From NCBI RefSeq assembly GCF_002196515.1, contig NZ_CP018836.1:434001-498000 (forward strand): DNA of 64,000 nt. Reading direction: 5' to 3'. The number at the start of each line of letters is the position of its first letter. Positions within the stretch are counted from its first letter, which is position 1. Below are positions 8,162-17,306 of this stretch, piece by piece. The position numbers were made by a program, and so were the translations under genes. The DNA is from Vibrio gazogenes (GTDB lineage: Bacteria; Pseudomonadota; Gammaproteobacteria; Enterobacterales; Vibrionaceae). Under the pieces are notes generated by a model, which was not told the DNA's origin, searched no databases, and worked only from the letters and a program-made list of their open reading frames with translations.

Positions 8162-10125
8162 TATGCGACTCTCGCTTTCATTTGCACTACTGCGCTCGGA
8201 TTATCAGATGAATAGTTGGTTCTCAAATATATATAATTTGTTGAACCTTCCATGTATTTAGAATCCACAATCATTAATACAGATACTTCTCCGCCAAAGT
8301 GATTTGATGTAATTGTGTCTCCCGCATGAACATCAAACGGCTTTATTGAGACCGGAAGCTGTTGTGCAAGATGAGTATCATATCGAGCAGCACGACACAG
8401 CATCGATATATCACATGTGCCATCCGGCCAAATTTTTGTTCGGCTGTTAACAGCTTTAATTAAAATATATCCGCCGCGTGCTACCCGTTCTGAATCATCA
8501 TCTGAAATCACCGGTATCAACCCGCGCCCATAAGACAGCCCTGCAATTTTAATCCCTGAGGTATATACCGAGAGATCGATAGAGAGCCGAACCTGACCGG
8601 TCGCTTGATCAACTGCCAACCGAATACCGTTGGTCTCCAGCGCGTCGGCATAAGTTTGTACACCAGTCGGATCAGTGACAGATGCGTATAGTCCTGCCAC
8701 AGTCGGTAATGGATACTCTCTGAAGATTGTCCCAGCCGTCGCATGGACAGCACTCGTATCCGCATCAAGATAGATGCCTTGCACATCAGAATCACAAAAC
8801 CATCCATGGGAAAATTCCTGACCTGCTGCAAAATTTTGCGGTGATGTTGTCAACTCACCATCATTACCTTCAACATTCCAGTTCTGATTGCCTTTCAACA
8901 AGTTCTCAACATATAACGTTTTGTGAGTAAGAACCGTACACCATTCATTCTGTACCGAATGATAGAAAAAGAGCGCAGGTTCCTGCTGGCTGCCTGACCC
9001 CGCAAGAATCGAGTAATAACCATCCGGATGATGGATTTTCATCCCCTGACATTCTGCTAGTGTTCCCGTCATCAGATGAGAGGCAAAGTGAATAAATCCC
9101 GTCGGTGCTGCATCTAATGCTGCATTATCCGTAATCATCCCCAAATCGGCTGACTGACCAAAGCCCCCGAACTGACTCAATACCTGCTTCAACTGTCGCG
9201 GAGAGATAACACCGGTCCCTTTACCCGCTTTCACATTGCCATCAGTCGCTAAGTTCACCACCCCTTTACTGGTTGTGGTCGCGTTTGGCAGCTTGCGCTC
9301 ATCAATGCCTAAATGTCTCAGATCGGCGATACTCCCATTCGCTTTTATCGAGGCAATCTGAGTCACATAGTGTTGTGTTCCGTGGTCCACATAGTCGGTT
9401 AATGGGGTGGCACTCACAACCAATTGCCACTGCGTTGTCCAACGACTCAGCACATTCCCTTGCCAACTTGCATCCAAATATATCCCGTCACCGGCTTGAA
9501 CATTGGCAAGGGTTATTTGCGTATCATTGACACAACGCAATCCACCCACATAACCGACACCGGGAGAGCACAAATAATCACTGCCCGACACTTTGATCTG
9601 AAATCCATTGCCAAGAAATGATGCATCGCCAAACAGATCCCAACATGCCAAACGTAAGTCGTCATCCATACCATATAAACGAGCCTGATAATCGATCTGC
9701 CAACTCTCCGGTGTCACATCAATATTTGCGACAGTGGCGGCTCCTGAATATTGCTGCACACAGGAACGGACACTCGACATCTCCGGCTCTTTGGTTTCTG
9801 TCATTTTGTGCACGACCAAACCGCATGAATTGGCGGTCTGCTTGTCATGCAAATAAATGGCATTAAACGTAAATGCTTTGACTGTTCCAGGAATGACGAC
9901 TGAATAAATAACCGAGTCGTCATTCAGCTTCGCCTGCTGCATAATATCCTGTTGATAGACCCAATAAGAAGGATCCGGCAGTCCTAAATGACGCTCAATT
10001 GGCTGCTCCGGATCCAAATCGGGTAGATAAGCAAAGATCATTTCATTCATGTCCGGGGCTTGCCCGTTGATAATCCGATCTTGCAGGTAACGTTCAAATT
10101 CCAAAGGAATCACAACCTGACTCAT
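8161..10125 (-). CDS. Tail fibre C (DUF3751-type N-terminus)
   Basis: 654 residues. The first 300 or so residues are shared with fibres A and B in this window (start MSQVVIPLEFERYLQDRIIN; MNEMIFAYLPDLDPEQ; LYGMDDDLRLACWDLFG), the conserved baseplate-attachment part of tail-collar fibres. After about residue 320 the sequence diverges completely and forms a beta-rich, Gly/Thr/Asp-rich receptor-binding region. It is the longest of the three fibres and the furthest from the baseplate genes. It differs from B over the distal half, so it should bind a different receptor. Confidence 0.88.
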   Translation of the reverse strand: MSQVVIPLEFERYLQDRIINGQAPDMNEMIFAYLPDLDPEQPIERHLGLPDPSYWVYQQDIMQQAKLNDDSVIYSVVIPGTVKAFTFNAIYLHDKQTANSCGLVVHKMTETKEPEMSSVRSCVQQYSGAATVANIDVTPESWQIDYQARLYGMDDDLRLACWDLFGDASFLGNGFQIKVSGSDYLCSPGVGYVGGLRCVNDTQITLANVQAGDGIYLDASWQGNVLSRWTTQWQLVVSATPLTDYVDHGTQHYVTQIASIKANGSIADLRHLGIDERKLPNATTTSKGVVNLATDGNVKAGKGTGVISPRQLKQVLSQFGGFGQSADLGMITDNAALDAAPTGFIHFASHLMTGTLAECQGMKIHHPDGYYSILAGSGSQQEPALFFYHSVQNEWCTVLTHKTLYVENLLKGNQNWNVEGNDGELTTSPQNFAAGQEFSHGWFCDSDVQGIYLDADTSAVHATAGTIFREYPLPTVAGLYASVTDPTGVQTYADALETNGIRLAVDQATGQVRLSIDLSVYTSGIKIAGLSYGRGLIPVISDDDSERVARGGYILIKAVNSRTKIWPDGTCDISMLCRAARYDTHLAQQLPVSIKPFDVHAGDTITSNHFGGEVSVLMIVDSKYMEGSTNYIYLRTNYSSDNPSAVVQMKARVA

Positions 10126-10243
10126 GATAAAAACCTTTTTGATGGGTTGAGCGATGAAAACATCAAGCTATATTTATAAAGCTCTGTTTATAAAGTTGAA
10201 TTTGCACCGCTCAGCATGGTTAACCGTATTGTGTGCTCTCCGC

Positions 10244-10597
10244 TCAGCGGGAAGAAAGTCGATTCAACAGCCGTCGCATCGCTCCGGACTTCGCTGGCAC
10301 AGAGTGTGTCTGTTCATCGATAGCAGATGATGATGCTTCAGATAGCTCCGACGGCATTGTTGGCGTCGCTTCAGCACCGTCATCGGGCACTTCAGGAATC
10401 GCCTCAACAGCCCAGCGATCATACTCTGGCAGATAACGACACTGCTGCGTCGCGCTATCGAATGCCGGCAGTGGTGTAAATGTGGCACATTGCGGCTTGA
10501 TATAATGATCATAGCCATATTCAATGAAAGCCAAACTGGTGCCGACAAACAAGCCGGTCTCATATGAATAATGATAAGCGGTTATTTTTTGGTTCAT
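10244..10597 (-). CDS. Small fibre-associated protein (chaperone-like) for fibre B
   Basis: 117 residues, MNQKITAYHYSYETGLFVGT at the start, then an acidic Pro/Ala/Ser-rich tail and a basic end (MRRLLNRLSSR). I place the start at 10597, with AGAGG 12 bases upstream; an ATG at 10609 overlapping the fibre B stop is possible. It sits where fibres A and C have their chaperones, but lacks their W..YR..L motif. The N-terminal part resembles the first half of small fibre-assembly proteins. Confidence 0.55.
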   Translation of the reverse strand: MNQKITAYHYSYETGLFVGTSLAFIEYGYDHYIKPQCATFTPLPAFDSATQQCRYLPEYDRWAVEAIPEVPDDGAEATPTMPSELSEASSSAIDEQTHSVPAKSGAMRRLLNRLSSR

Positions 10598-10599
10598 GC

Positions 10600-12330
10600 T
10601 TATAGCCATCCTCTGAAAATTTTCACCGAAATATTGGCCGTATACGGACGATTTTCATCAGCAGTCGGTACAACTCGAGATGTATCAATCGTCACAGCCG
10701 TATAACCGCTTCCAGCAGTGCCAGCAGACCTATTAGCCTGATACGATGATGGATAAAATGGGCCAGTTGCACTCATAAAATTGCCGGTTTGAATGCCGAT
10801 TGTGCCAACAATATTCCTGATAGCATCCCCCTGTGTTACCCCATGTACAATTTCAGATGAAGCCCCACGCCGAAAGTGTCCCAGATGGAAATTCGGCAGA
10901 GTGAATGTAGTTGAACCATCGCCGTCACCGAAATAGGCGGCATACTTCATCGGGTCAGCATCTTTGTTCGTCTGATCAATGATCAGCTCGGCATCCTGGG
11001 CGTACTGCCACAAAATTGCATCGGTGGTCCGTGAGACTTCGCCTCCGTTGGCATTCAACCAGCCGGGGCGAGGTGCTGCGATTTGAAAATCAGCAATCAT
11101 GCCGACAAAACTACGCTGTATATCATTACCTGTGGTCACTTGAGCCCACGAGCTCCATGTCCCAGCCGCTTTTGACCGGGTAAACGTTCTGTTCACTGCG
11201 GACGCATCATGTGCAGTTTGGTATAAATATTGTTCACTGCCACGTAACACCGTTAAAAACCAGCCATTTACACTGGGAACCGGTGGATTTAAAACAGCAG
11301 AAGAGGCAGTAAAAAACCCTGAGTTCACTTGGGTATCGAAATCAGTAAACGATGCAGCGGTACCAAATAACCCAAACTGTCCCAAAGTTTGCTTTAGCTG
11401 CTGCGGTGACACCACGCCATCGCCTTGCCCGGCATTGACTTGTGCATCACTCGCTAACACGACCGCCCCTTTTGCTTGGGTTGTTGCAGCGGGAAGATTA
11501 TGTTCATCGAACCCCAGATGACGGCGATCGGTCACACGTCCGTCTGATTCAATCCACGCAATTTGCGTCACATAGTGCTGAATGCCATCAGCAACATAGT
11601 CGGTCAACGAAGTTGTACTAGCTGTAAGTTTCCAGTTGCTGCGCCAACGGCTCACCACGTCTCCCTGCCAGCTCACATCGAGGTAGACGCCCGATGCTGG
11701 CAGTACATCTGTGATTTCTGTCTGACCCTGATTGACACAACGCAACCCGGCCACATAACCCGTCCCGGCCTCACAAACATATTTACCACCCACTGACTGA
11801 ACCAGAAAACCATCCGCCAAAAACGAAGCCGCACCGAACAGATCAGAACATGCCAAACGTAAGTCGTCATCCATACCATACAAACGGGCCTGATAATCGA
11901 TTTGCCAGCTTTCCGGTGCTACATGAATATGTGCTGCGGTGGCTGCCCCGGCATATTGCTGCACACAAGAACGGATACTCGACATCTCCGGCTCTTTGGT
12001 TTCCGCAATTTTATGCACCGCCAAACCACAAGAATGCTCGGTATGCTTGTCATGCAGATAAATGGCATTAAAGGTAAATACCTCAACTTCACCGGGAATA
12101 ACCACCGAGTAAATGACAGCATCATCATTCAACCTGGCCTTTTGGGTAATATCTTGCCGATGTACCCAATAAGACGAATCCGGCAATCCCAGATGACGAT
12201 CAATGTCTTGTTCCGGATCCAAGTCCGGCAGATAAGCAAAAATCATTTCATTCATATCCGGGGCTTGCCCGTTGATGATCCGATCTTGCAAATATCGTTC
12301 AAATTCCAGAGGAATAACAACTTGACTCAT
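10600..12330 (-). CDS. Tail fibre B (DUF3751-type N-terminus, collar-like tip)
   Basis: 576 residues with the same attachment region as fibres A and C over about 300 residues. The distal part contains a collar-type segment (GWLNANGGEVSRTTDAILWQ followed by a FTLPNFHLGHFRRG motif), a fold often seen at fibre tips. The far C-terminus is unique. Upstream ATG context is AAAGG. Together with the following small gene it forms one fibre cassette. Confidence 0.88.
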   Translation of the reverse strand: MSQVVIPLEFERYLQDRIINGQAPDMNEMIFAYLPDLDPEQDIDRHLGLPDSSYWVHRQDITQKARLNDDAVIYSVVIPGEVEVFTFNAIYLHDKHTEHSCGLAVHKIAETKEPEMSSIRSCVQQYAGAATAAHIHVAPESWQIDYQARLYGMDDDLRLACSDLFGAASFLADGFLVQSVGGKYVCEAGTGYVAGLRCVNQGQTEITDVLPASGVYLDVSWQGDVVSRWRSNWKLTASTTSLTDYVADGIQHYVTQIAWIESDGRVTDRRHLGFDEHNLPAATTQAKGAVVLASDAQVNAGQGDGVVSPQQLKQTLGQFGLFGTAASFTDFDTQVNSGFFTASSAVLNPPVPSVNGWFLTVLRGSEQYLYQTAHDASAVNRTFTRSKAAGTWSSWAQVTTGNDIQRSFVGMIADFQIAAPRPGWLNANGGEVSRTTDAILWQYAQDAELIIDQTNKDADPMKYAAYFGDGDGSTTFTLPNFHLGHFRRGASSEIVHGVTQGDAIRNIVGTIGIQTGNFMSATGPFYPSSYQANRSAGTAGSGYTAVTIDTSRVVPTADENRPYTANISVKIFRGWL

Positions 12331-12442
12331 AATAAACCTTTCTTTTAATCACGATGAACAAAGGGACGACAACATCAGCGATGGCTGTCAGCAGTTTTGC
12401 CATTATCGTGTTTTGAATGACATGATGATTGTGATTGCACCG

Positions 12443-13435
12443 TCAGCGAGGCTTCACTTTGTTCAGCACGCGTTGCATCATGGTCGGTTTAGGTGGTTCT
12501 TCAACCGGCTCGGGATATGACAAAACAGGACGCTCACCAAACGGAAAACCGTCACTGTCCGGGTAATCACACAGCAGTTTCCGATAGCCGAGTAAGCCTA
12601 AATACTCGGTGTCACTCAACGGTGAAGTCCGGTAATGCGGTTCATAGTTCTGGTCTTTTTCATATTGATCGATGCGATCGAGTACATTGCGAAGCTGCTC
12701 ATCACGCCAGTTTTTCTCAACTGAAATTTTATAGTGACGCTCTTTCTCGACGTCATAGACCCATTTACCAGTGCTTTCATCCCAAGCATCGAATAACCCG
12801 GGGGCAATCAACGTATGTGTTTCCGGAACCGCACCTAGCTCGGTGATTTGATAGTCTTGGTCTGTTTCACTCTCTCGGTTCTTGGCATAAGCAATCTCAC
12901 CCCGGTGGTCTTCCACTTGTTGCCATTGATCATCCATCAAGCGGACAACGTAACCATCCTCTGGCTGTGGTGGTGTCTCAAAAGTACAATCTACCGGCAG
13001 TTCAAAATACGGTTCAGTTATGGTGTGTTCGTGACCTTGGTGATCCCAGTAAGATGTCCCAATCCGGTTGCGATAAATTTTCCACACACCGTCCTTATAT
13101 AAAACGGCTTGAGAACGTGGGTCATAATCTGGCGGCGGTGCTGTAATAGCGTTTTCTGGATATGTCCCGTCAGGCACACCAATGGTGGATGCGACACCGG
13201 TGTCTGAGTAATAGGTCTTTGATGCCATATTCTCAATTTCTGCCGACCATGTGCCACTTTCAGGATGAAAACGCGCTGTTTTGCCAATAGCCGACGGACG
13301 ATACACAACTGGTGTACAATCAGATCCAAGCGCTGTCCCCGCAGCCACATGTTCAACGCCATTACCCATCCACCATCCGTTGCCGTCGATATATGAGACC
13401 TCGATATGTTGAGATTCAGCCATAAAAGCATTCAT
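12443..13435 (-). CDS. Tail protein with C-terminal assembly-chaperone domain, paired with fibre A
   Basis: 330 residues. The last 90 residues (WRDEQLRNVLDRIDQYEKDQ, then YR..PLSDTEYLGLLGYRK and DGFPFGERP) match phage tail assembly chaperone-like domains. The first 230 residues are Trp/Tyr/Asp-rich and contain several short, similar beta-type segments, as in fibre-adaptor proteins. The start overlaps the fibre A stop (TAATG). Its length is more than twice that of the other two chaperone-like proteins, so it may also be a structural adaptor. The exact role is inferred. Confidence 0.65.
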   Translation of the reverse strand: MNAFMAESQHIEVSYIDGNGWWMGNGVEHVAAGTALGSDCTPVVYRPSAIGKTARFHPESGTWSAEIENMASKTYYSDTGVASTIGVPDGTYPENAITAPPPDYDPRSQAVLYKDGVWKIYRNRIGTSYWDHQGHEHTITEPYFELPVDCTFETPPQPEDGYVVRLMDDQWQQVEDHRGEIAYAKNRESETDQDYQITELGAVPETHTLIAPGLFDAWDESTGKWVYDVEKERHYKISVEKNWRDEQLRNVLDRIDQYEKDQNYEPHYRTSPLSDTEYLGLLGYRKLLCDYPDSDGFPFGERPVLSYPEPVEEPPKPTMMQRVLNKVKPR

Positions 13436-15201
13436 TATCCTAACCTCACAATCCAGTTATACTTACGGTTTTTAATGGTGTTTTCTTCTGCACCATAAGC
13501 TTCAATATTGATCGGGTGCGTATGTTCACCAGAGACCGAAGTCGCACCAACCCAGTTGCGATTGGCATTAAAATAGATATCATATTCCCCGGCTCCCCCC
13601 GCAGTCGTGTTACCATAATCTACTGTTTTGACAGCAGAAAAAGCCCCATTAGCTCCAATTACCCTTCTGACACCAGACTGAACCCCACTAAGCATACCGT
13701 AAATATTCATATTACCGCGTGCGTGATAGTGTGCACCCGCATTAGCCATCGTACCTGTATGTTCGTGCCGTTTAACCTGATCGGCTTCATAAGAAAGCAC
13801 TGACTCCTCATCTTTCTTACCGACAATCGCCAGTCCGCGCATATCAGGCAAAATCCCATCGGTGTATAAAGCAGCCAGTACCGGATAAGCTTTTGTATCA
13901 AACGCCTGTCCTTTCATGATCGCCCATCCTGCGGGTGCGGTATCGGTCGGCCATGGCTGGGGGGCACCGACCGGACACATGCTGTTCGCATGATCTGCCA
14001 TCAGAACTTCGGCCCATTTCTGACTATGCGAGTGATACACAACCAAAGTATTGTTGCCTGCGTGATATCCGCCGGCAATCACTGAGTAATCCCCACTGGG
14101 GTGTCGAACTTTCAGTCCCTGATACTCGATTTGCGTACCGGAAATCAGACTGGATGCAAAGTGAATCAACCCGGTCGGAACAGGATCGAATGCCGCATTA
14201 CTGGCAATGACACCTAAATCAATGGCGGTACCAAAGCTACCAAACTGGCCCAGTGCTTGTTTCAGTTGTTGTGCAGATAAAACGCCCGTTCCCTGCCCCG
14301 TATTCGCTTGGTGATCAGTTGCTAAAATGACGGCACCTTTTGCAATACTCGTCGCATCCGGCAGCTTGTTTTCATCCAGTCCTAAATGCCGCAAATCCGT
14401 TACACGACCATCCGTTTCAACTTGGGCAATTGGCGCGACGTAATGCTGAATACCATCTTCAACATAGTCGGTTAATGGGGTATCACTGACGACTAACTGC
14501 CAATCTGTCGCCCAGCGACTGACCACTTGTCCCTGCCAACTGACATCCAAGTAAATTTTAGACCCAGCCTGAATATCAGGGAGTTGAGCCGGTTGTTCAT
14601 TGACACAACGCAGACCTGCAATATAACCGATTCCTGCAGCACAGACATACTGACCATCCACTGCCTGAACCAGAAAACCGTCGGCAAAGAATGACGCGTT
14701 TCCAAACAGGTCAAAACATGCCAAACGTAAGTCGTCATCCATACCATATAAACGGGCGTGATAATCGATCTGCCAGCTTTCCGGTGTCACGGTAATCTTC
14801 GCAGCTTTTGCAGCACCGGTATATTGCTGCACGCAAGTCCGGACACTCGACATCTCCGGCTCTTTGGTTTCCGCAATTTTATGCACCACCAAGCCACAAG
14901 AATTCGCAGTCTGTTTGTCATGCAGGTAAACCGCATTAAAAGTAAACGCTTCAACTTCACTGGGAATCACCACCGAATACGCCACAGAATCGTCGTTCAG
15001 TTTCGCCTTCTGCGTTATATCCTGGCGATACACCCAATAACTCGGAGCCGGAAGTCCCAAATGACGATCAATCACTTGCTCCGGGTCTAAATCCGGCAAA
15101 TAAGCAAAGATCATCTCATTCATATCCGGAGCCAGACCGTTCAACAGTCGCGCTTGCAGATAACCTTCAAATGCCAAAGGAATTGCTACTTGACTCATCA
15201 T
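13435..15201 (-). CDS. Tail fibre A (DUF3751-type N-terminus, collar domain)
   Basis: 588 residues (a second Met directly follows the first). The N-terminal 300 residues are homologous to fibres B and C. At about 405-460 there is a phage tail collar domain (PVGAPQPWPTDTAPAGWAIM, then PDMRGLAIVGK), followed by a His-rich segment (RHEHTGTMANAGAHYHARG) typical of metal-binding fibre tips and ending HTHPINIEAYGAEEN. It is the fibre gene next to the baseplate gpI gene, the usual place of the principal fibre. Confidence 0.9.
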   Translation of the reverse strand: MMSQVAIPLAFEGYLQARLLNGLAPDMNEMIFAYLPDLDPEQVIDRHLGLPAPSYWVYRQDITQKAKLNDDSVAYSVVIPSEVEAFTFNAVYLHDKQTANSCGLVVHKIAETKEPEMSSVRTCVQQYTGAAKAAKITVTPESWQIDYHARLYGMDDDLRLACFDLFGNASFFADGFLVQAVDGQYVCAAGIGYIAGLRCVNEQPAQLPDIQAGSKIYLDVSWQGQVVSRWATDWQLVVSDTPLTDYVEDGIQHYVAPIAQVETDGRVTDLRHLGLDENKLPDATSIAKGAVILATDHQANTGQGTGVLSAQQLKQALGQFGSFGTAIDLGVIASNAAFDPVPTGLIHFASSLISGTQIEYQGLKVRHPSGDYSVIAGGYHAGNNTLVVYHSHSQKWAEVLMADHANSMCPVGAPQPWPTDTAPAGWAIMKGQAFDTKAYPVLAALYTDGILPDMRGLAIVGKKDEESVLSYEADQVKRHEHTGTMANAGAHYHARGNMNIYGMLSGVQSGVRRVIGANGAFSAVKTVDYGNTTAGGAGEYDIYFNANRNWVGATSVSGEHTHPINIEAYGAEENTIKNRKYNWIVRLG

Positions 15202-15209
15202 TTCCCCCG

Positions 15210-15779
15210 TTACAGTGATGCACTATACAGTGCAAATGTTTGATGAAATCCGTTGGCTGCCAGTGTCACCGTTGACGGATAAACAATTTGAAAACGGTAA
15301 CGACGACAAGTACGACCGTACTGGCGAATCAAAGTCTGAACCAAGCGGGTATTCATCGAAATATCACTGTCGCTCAATTGGATCAGGCAGACATCCCACT
15401 CGGTCGGGTCCTGCCGCTCCTTGAAATCGACAATCCCGACGCCTAACCGGGCAAAAATGCGTTTAAACCCAGCGACACTGCCGGCATCTTTGGCATTAAT
15501 CGCGGCATATTTCACCCGAGACCGAAACAAACTCAACGGCTCTCCGGCAAAACGCTGAATGTCGCGATCCCAAGCAAGTAAGTTCAACAAAGACTCATGA
15601 CAGGTCAGTGCATCGATCTGTTGCAACGGAAACAGCAAGCCCGAGCGAATTTTGTTCAGGAAGGCTTTCACCCCCCGGGTCAGAAAATAAGGTTCTTTCA
15701 GCACTTCCGAGGTCGTTTCACCATCTTCCCACCACGGAATCACAATCTCTTCCATTTGAGGTGCATTATTGTCCTTCAT
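15210..15779 (-). CDS. Baseplate/tail protein I (gpI-like)
   Basis: 189 residues from the ATG at 15779, which has GGGGAG about eight bases upstream and overlaps the end of gpJ. The sequence fits the gpI family: an N-terminal segment with LLNLLAWDRDIQRFAG, then FRSRVKYAAINAKDAGSVAG and a C-terminal beta-rich portion. In P2, gpI and gpJ build the baseplate wedge and link it to the fibres; here it sits directly between gpJ and fibre A. A further in-frame Met at 15794 is less likely. Confidence 0.82.
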   Translation of the reverse strand: MKDNNAPQMEEIVIPWWEDGETTSEVLKEPYFLTRGVKAFLNKIRSGLLFPLQQIDALTCHESLLNLLAWDRDIQRFAGEPLSLFRSRVKYAAINAKDAGSVAGFKRIFARLGVGIVDFKERQDPTEWDVCLIQLSDSDISMNTRLVQTLIRQYGRTCRRYRFQIVYPSTVTLAANGFHQTFALYSASL

Positions 15780-16977
15780 CTGCCAACTCCCCAACTGTTA
15801 AAGATTTCAAACGCGGCTGTGTGTAACCACTGACAATATCTTCCTGAATCTCGCCATCAAGCGTGATCCGGACTGACTTCACATTTGCCATGTTATTGTG
15901 AATCTCTGTCGCCATGCGGGAGATACTAAACCGGCTCTGTGGCGCAGCACGGGTCATTTCGTCATACGCTTTAGTTTCACGAAAGGCAGCCCGAATCCGA
16001 TCTTTCACTTCCTGAAGCGTTTCTGTCATCTGCGCGACGGTCAGGTTCTTTGCCAGTACCACATTCGCAATCACCTCGTGACGCGTTTCAGGAATCGGTT
16101 TACAGGTCAGTACATCCCCGTGACCGTGATGGCCCTGATTCATGATGTAATCATTGAGTGTGTCAATGATCGACTGTGGTGTTTCACCCACTTCCACCAA
16201 AATCAGCGCTTCGGCCGTCCCCGGCGAGATATCGCCAGTATTGCGGAAGAAAATATTGTCACTGCGAATGCCCGCAACACTGGCAATAATCGACCGGTAA
16301 ACATCATTGATATGCCACTCACCAGAGCCGGTAAAGGCATTTTGAAGCCGCAATGCGAGCTCTTCATCCGTTTCTTCATTCGCGCCTAAGCGAGTAATCC
16401 ATCCTGCGTCATTGACCACAGCAACAATGCCCGGGACTTCTGTCGGTAAAATATTGAGATAACCGGCAGGCAGGTTATAAGCAACACCGGCTTGTTCGGC
16501 TTCAACGGGAACCTGTCCGCTGGCCTGTCCGGCAGGAATCACCGTATCTTTAGTGACCTTAACCCGATACACGACACCTTCAATTGCAAGTGTCTGTATA
16601 AATACACCCCGCTCGACAAGCACTTCGTCATTGGCATTTTCTTTGGTCATCGTTAGATAACCCTGCGTTTTCACAGCTTGCTTCGGTTCAACGTTCAGTT
16701 CCCACGCTTTCAGTTCCAGTGCCCAGCGTTCTGCGGTTGCCACGAACATATTCGGCATGACATGCGTCACTAAAAGCGTTCTGGTCATCCATAATGCCGG
16801 TTTGATAACCGCAGCCCGAACCCAGCGCCAGAACGGTGACATTTCAGAGTCATTCGCCAGCAAGCTGCCTGCCGCAGACACTTCGGTTTTCAATTGGTCT
16901 TCTAATGCCTGCTCGCTCAGCGGAACGCCGGATTCCGCCAGGATGGTTAAAAAATCGGCTTGGGGTCTGTTACTCAT
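15766..16977 (-). CDS. Baseplate wedge protein J (gpJ-like)
   Basis: 403 residues with the gpJ/gp47 pattern: N-terminal helical part, then beta-rich domain (GYLTMTKENANDEVLVERGV), GVAYNLPAGYLNILPTEVPG and a C-terminal region with RLGANEETDEELALRLQNAF. These motifs are standard for baseplate J proteins of contractile tails. It overlaps the DUF2590 protein upstream by four bases and gpI downstream by 14, so the three are one translational unit. Confidence 0.92.
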   Translation of the reverse strand: MSNRPQADFLTILAESGVPLSEQALEDQLKTEVSAAGSLLANDSEMSPFWRWVRAAVIKPALWMTRTLLVTHVMPNMFVATAERWALELKAWELNVEPKQAVKTQGYLTMTKENANDEVLVERGVFIQTLAIEGVVYRVKVTKDTVIPAGQASGQVPVEAEQAGVAYNLPAGYLNILPTEVPGIVAVVNDAGWITRLGANEETDEELALRLQNAFTGSGEWHINDVYRSIIASVAGIRSDNIFFRNTGDISPGTAEALILVEVGETPQSIIDTLNDYIMNQGHHGHGDVLTCKPIPETRHEVIANVVLAKNLTVAQMTETLQEVKDRIRAAFRETKAYDEMTRAAPQSRFSISRMATEIHNNMANVKSVRITLDGEIQEDIVSGYTQPRLKSLTVGELADEGQ

Positions 16978-17306
16978 GTGTTCACCTCTGTATTGATAAC
17001 GCCCTCACTGTCATATGCCTGAGCAGAGAGCCCGATGGTGCCGGATACATCTCCGGTCACGGTGACTGTACCCGGAATAATCCGGGGATCTTGTTCCGCA
17101 ATTTGTTCAATTTGCAGCAGCACATTGGCCCGCAACACTGGATTTCTCTCAGCCTGAAGTGCTCTGGCTAAACCCGATTCCATAATGGCGTGCTTGACAT
17201 CCTGAGCGATACTGTAGGTATCGCTGCAGATAATTGGCTGTTGGCCAGCATCAATATCCCAGCCGCCATCGACTACTTTGATATCGATATACTGTTTATC
17301 CGACAT
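16974..17306 (-). CDS. Baseplate protein, DUF2590/gpW-gp25-like
   Basis: 110 residues: MSDKQYIDIKVVDGGWDIDA, then SDTYSIAQDVKHAIMESGLA, a gp25-type helix, and a short beta-rich end. It matches the small wedge component of HP1/K139-type phages, equivalent to P2 gpW. Its start lies inside the last codons of the tape measure gene and its stop overlaps gpJ by four bases. Confidence 0.78.
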   Translation of the reverse strand: MSDKQYIDIKVVDGGWDIDAGQQPIICSDTYSIAQDVKHAIMESGLARALQAERNPVLRANVLLQIEQIAEQDPRIIPGTVTVTGDVSGTIGLSAQAYDSEGVINTEVNT

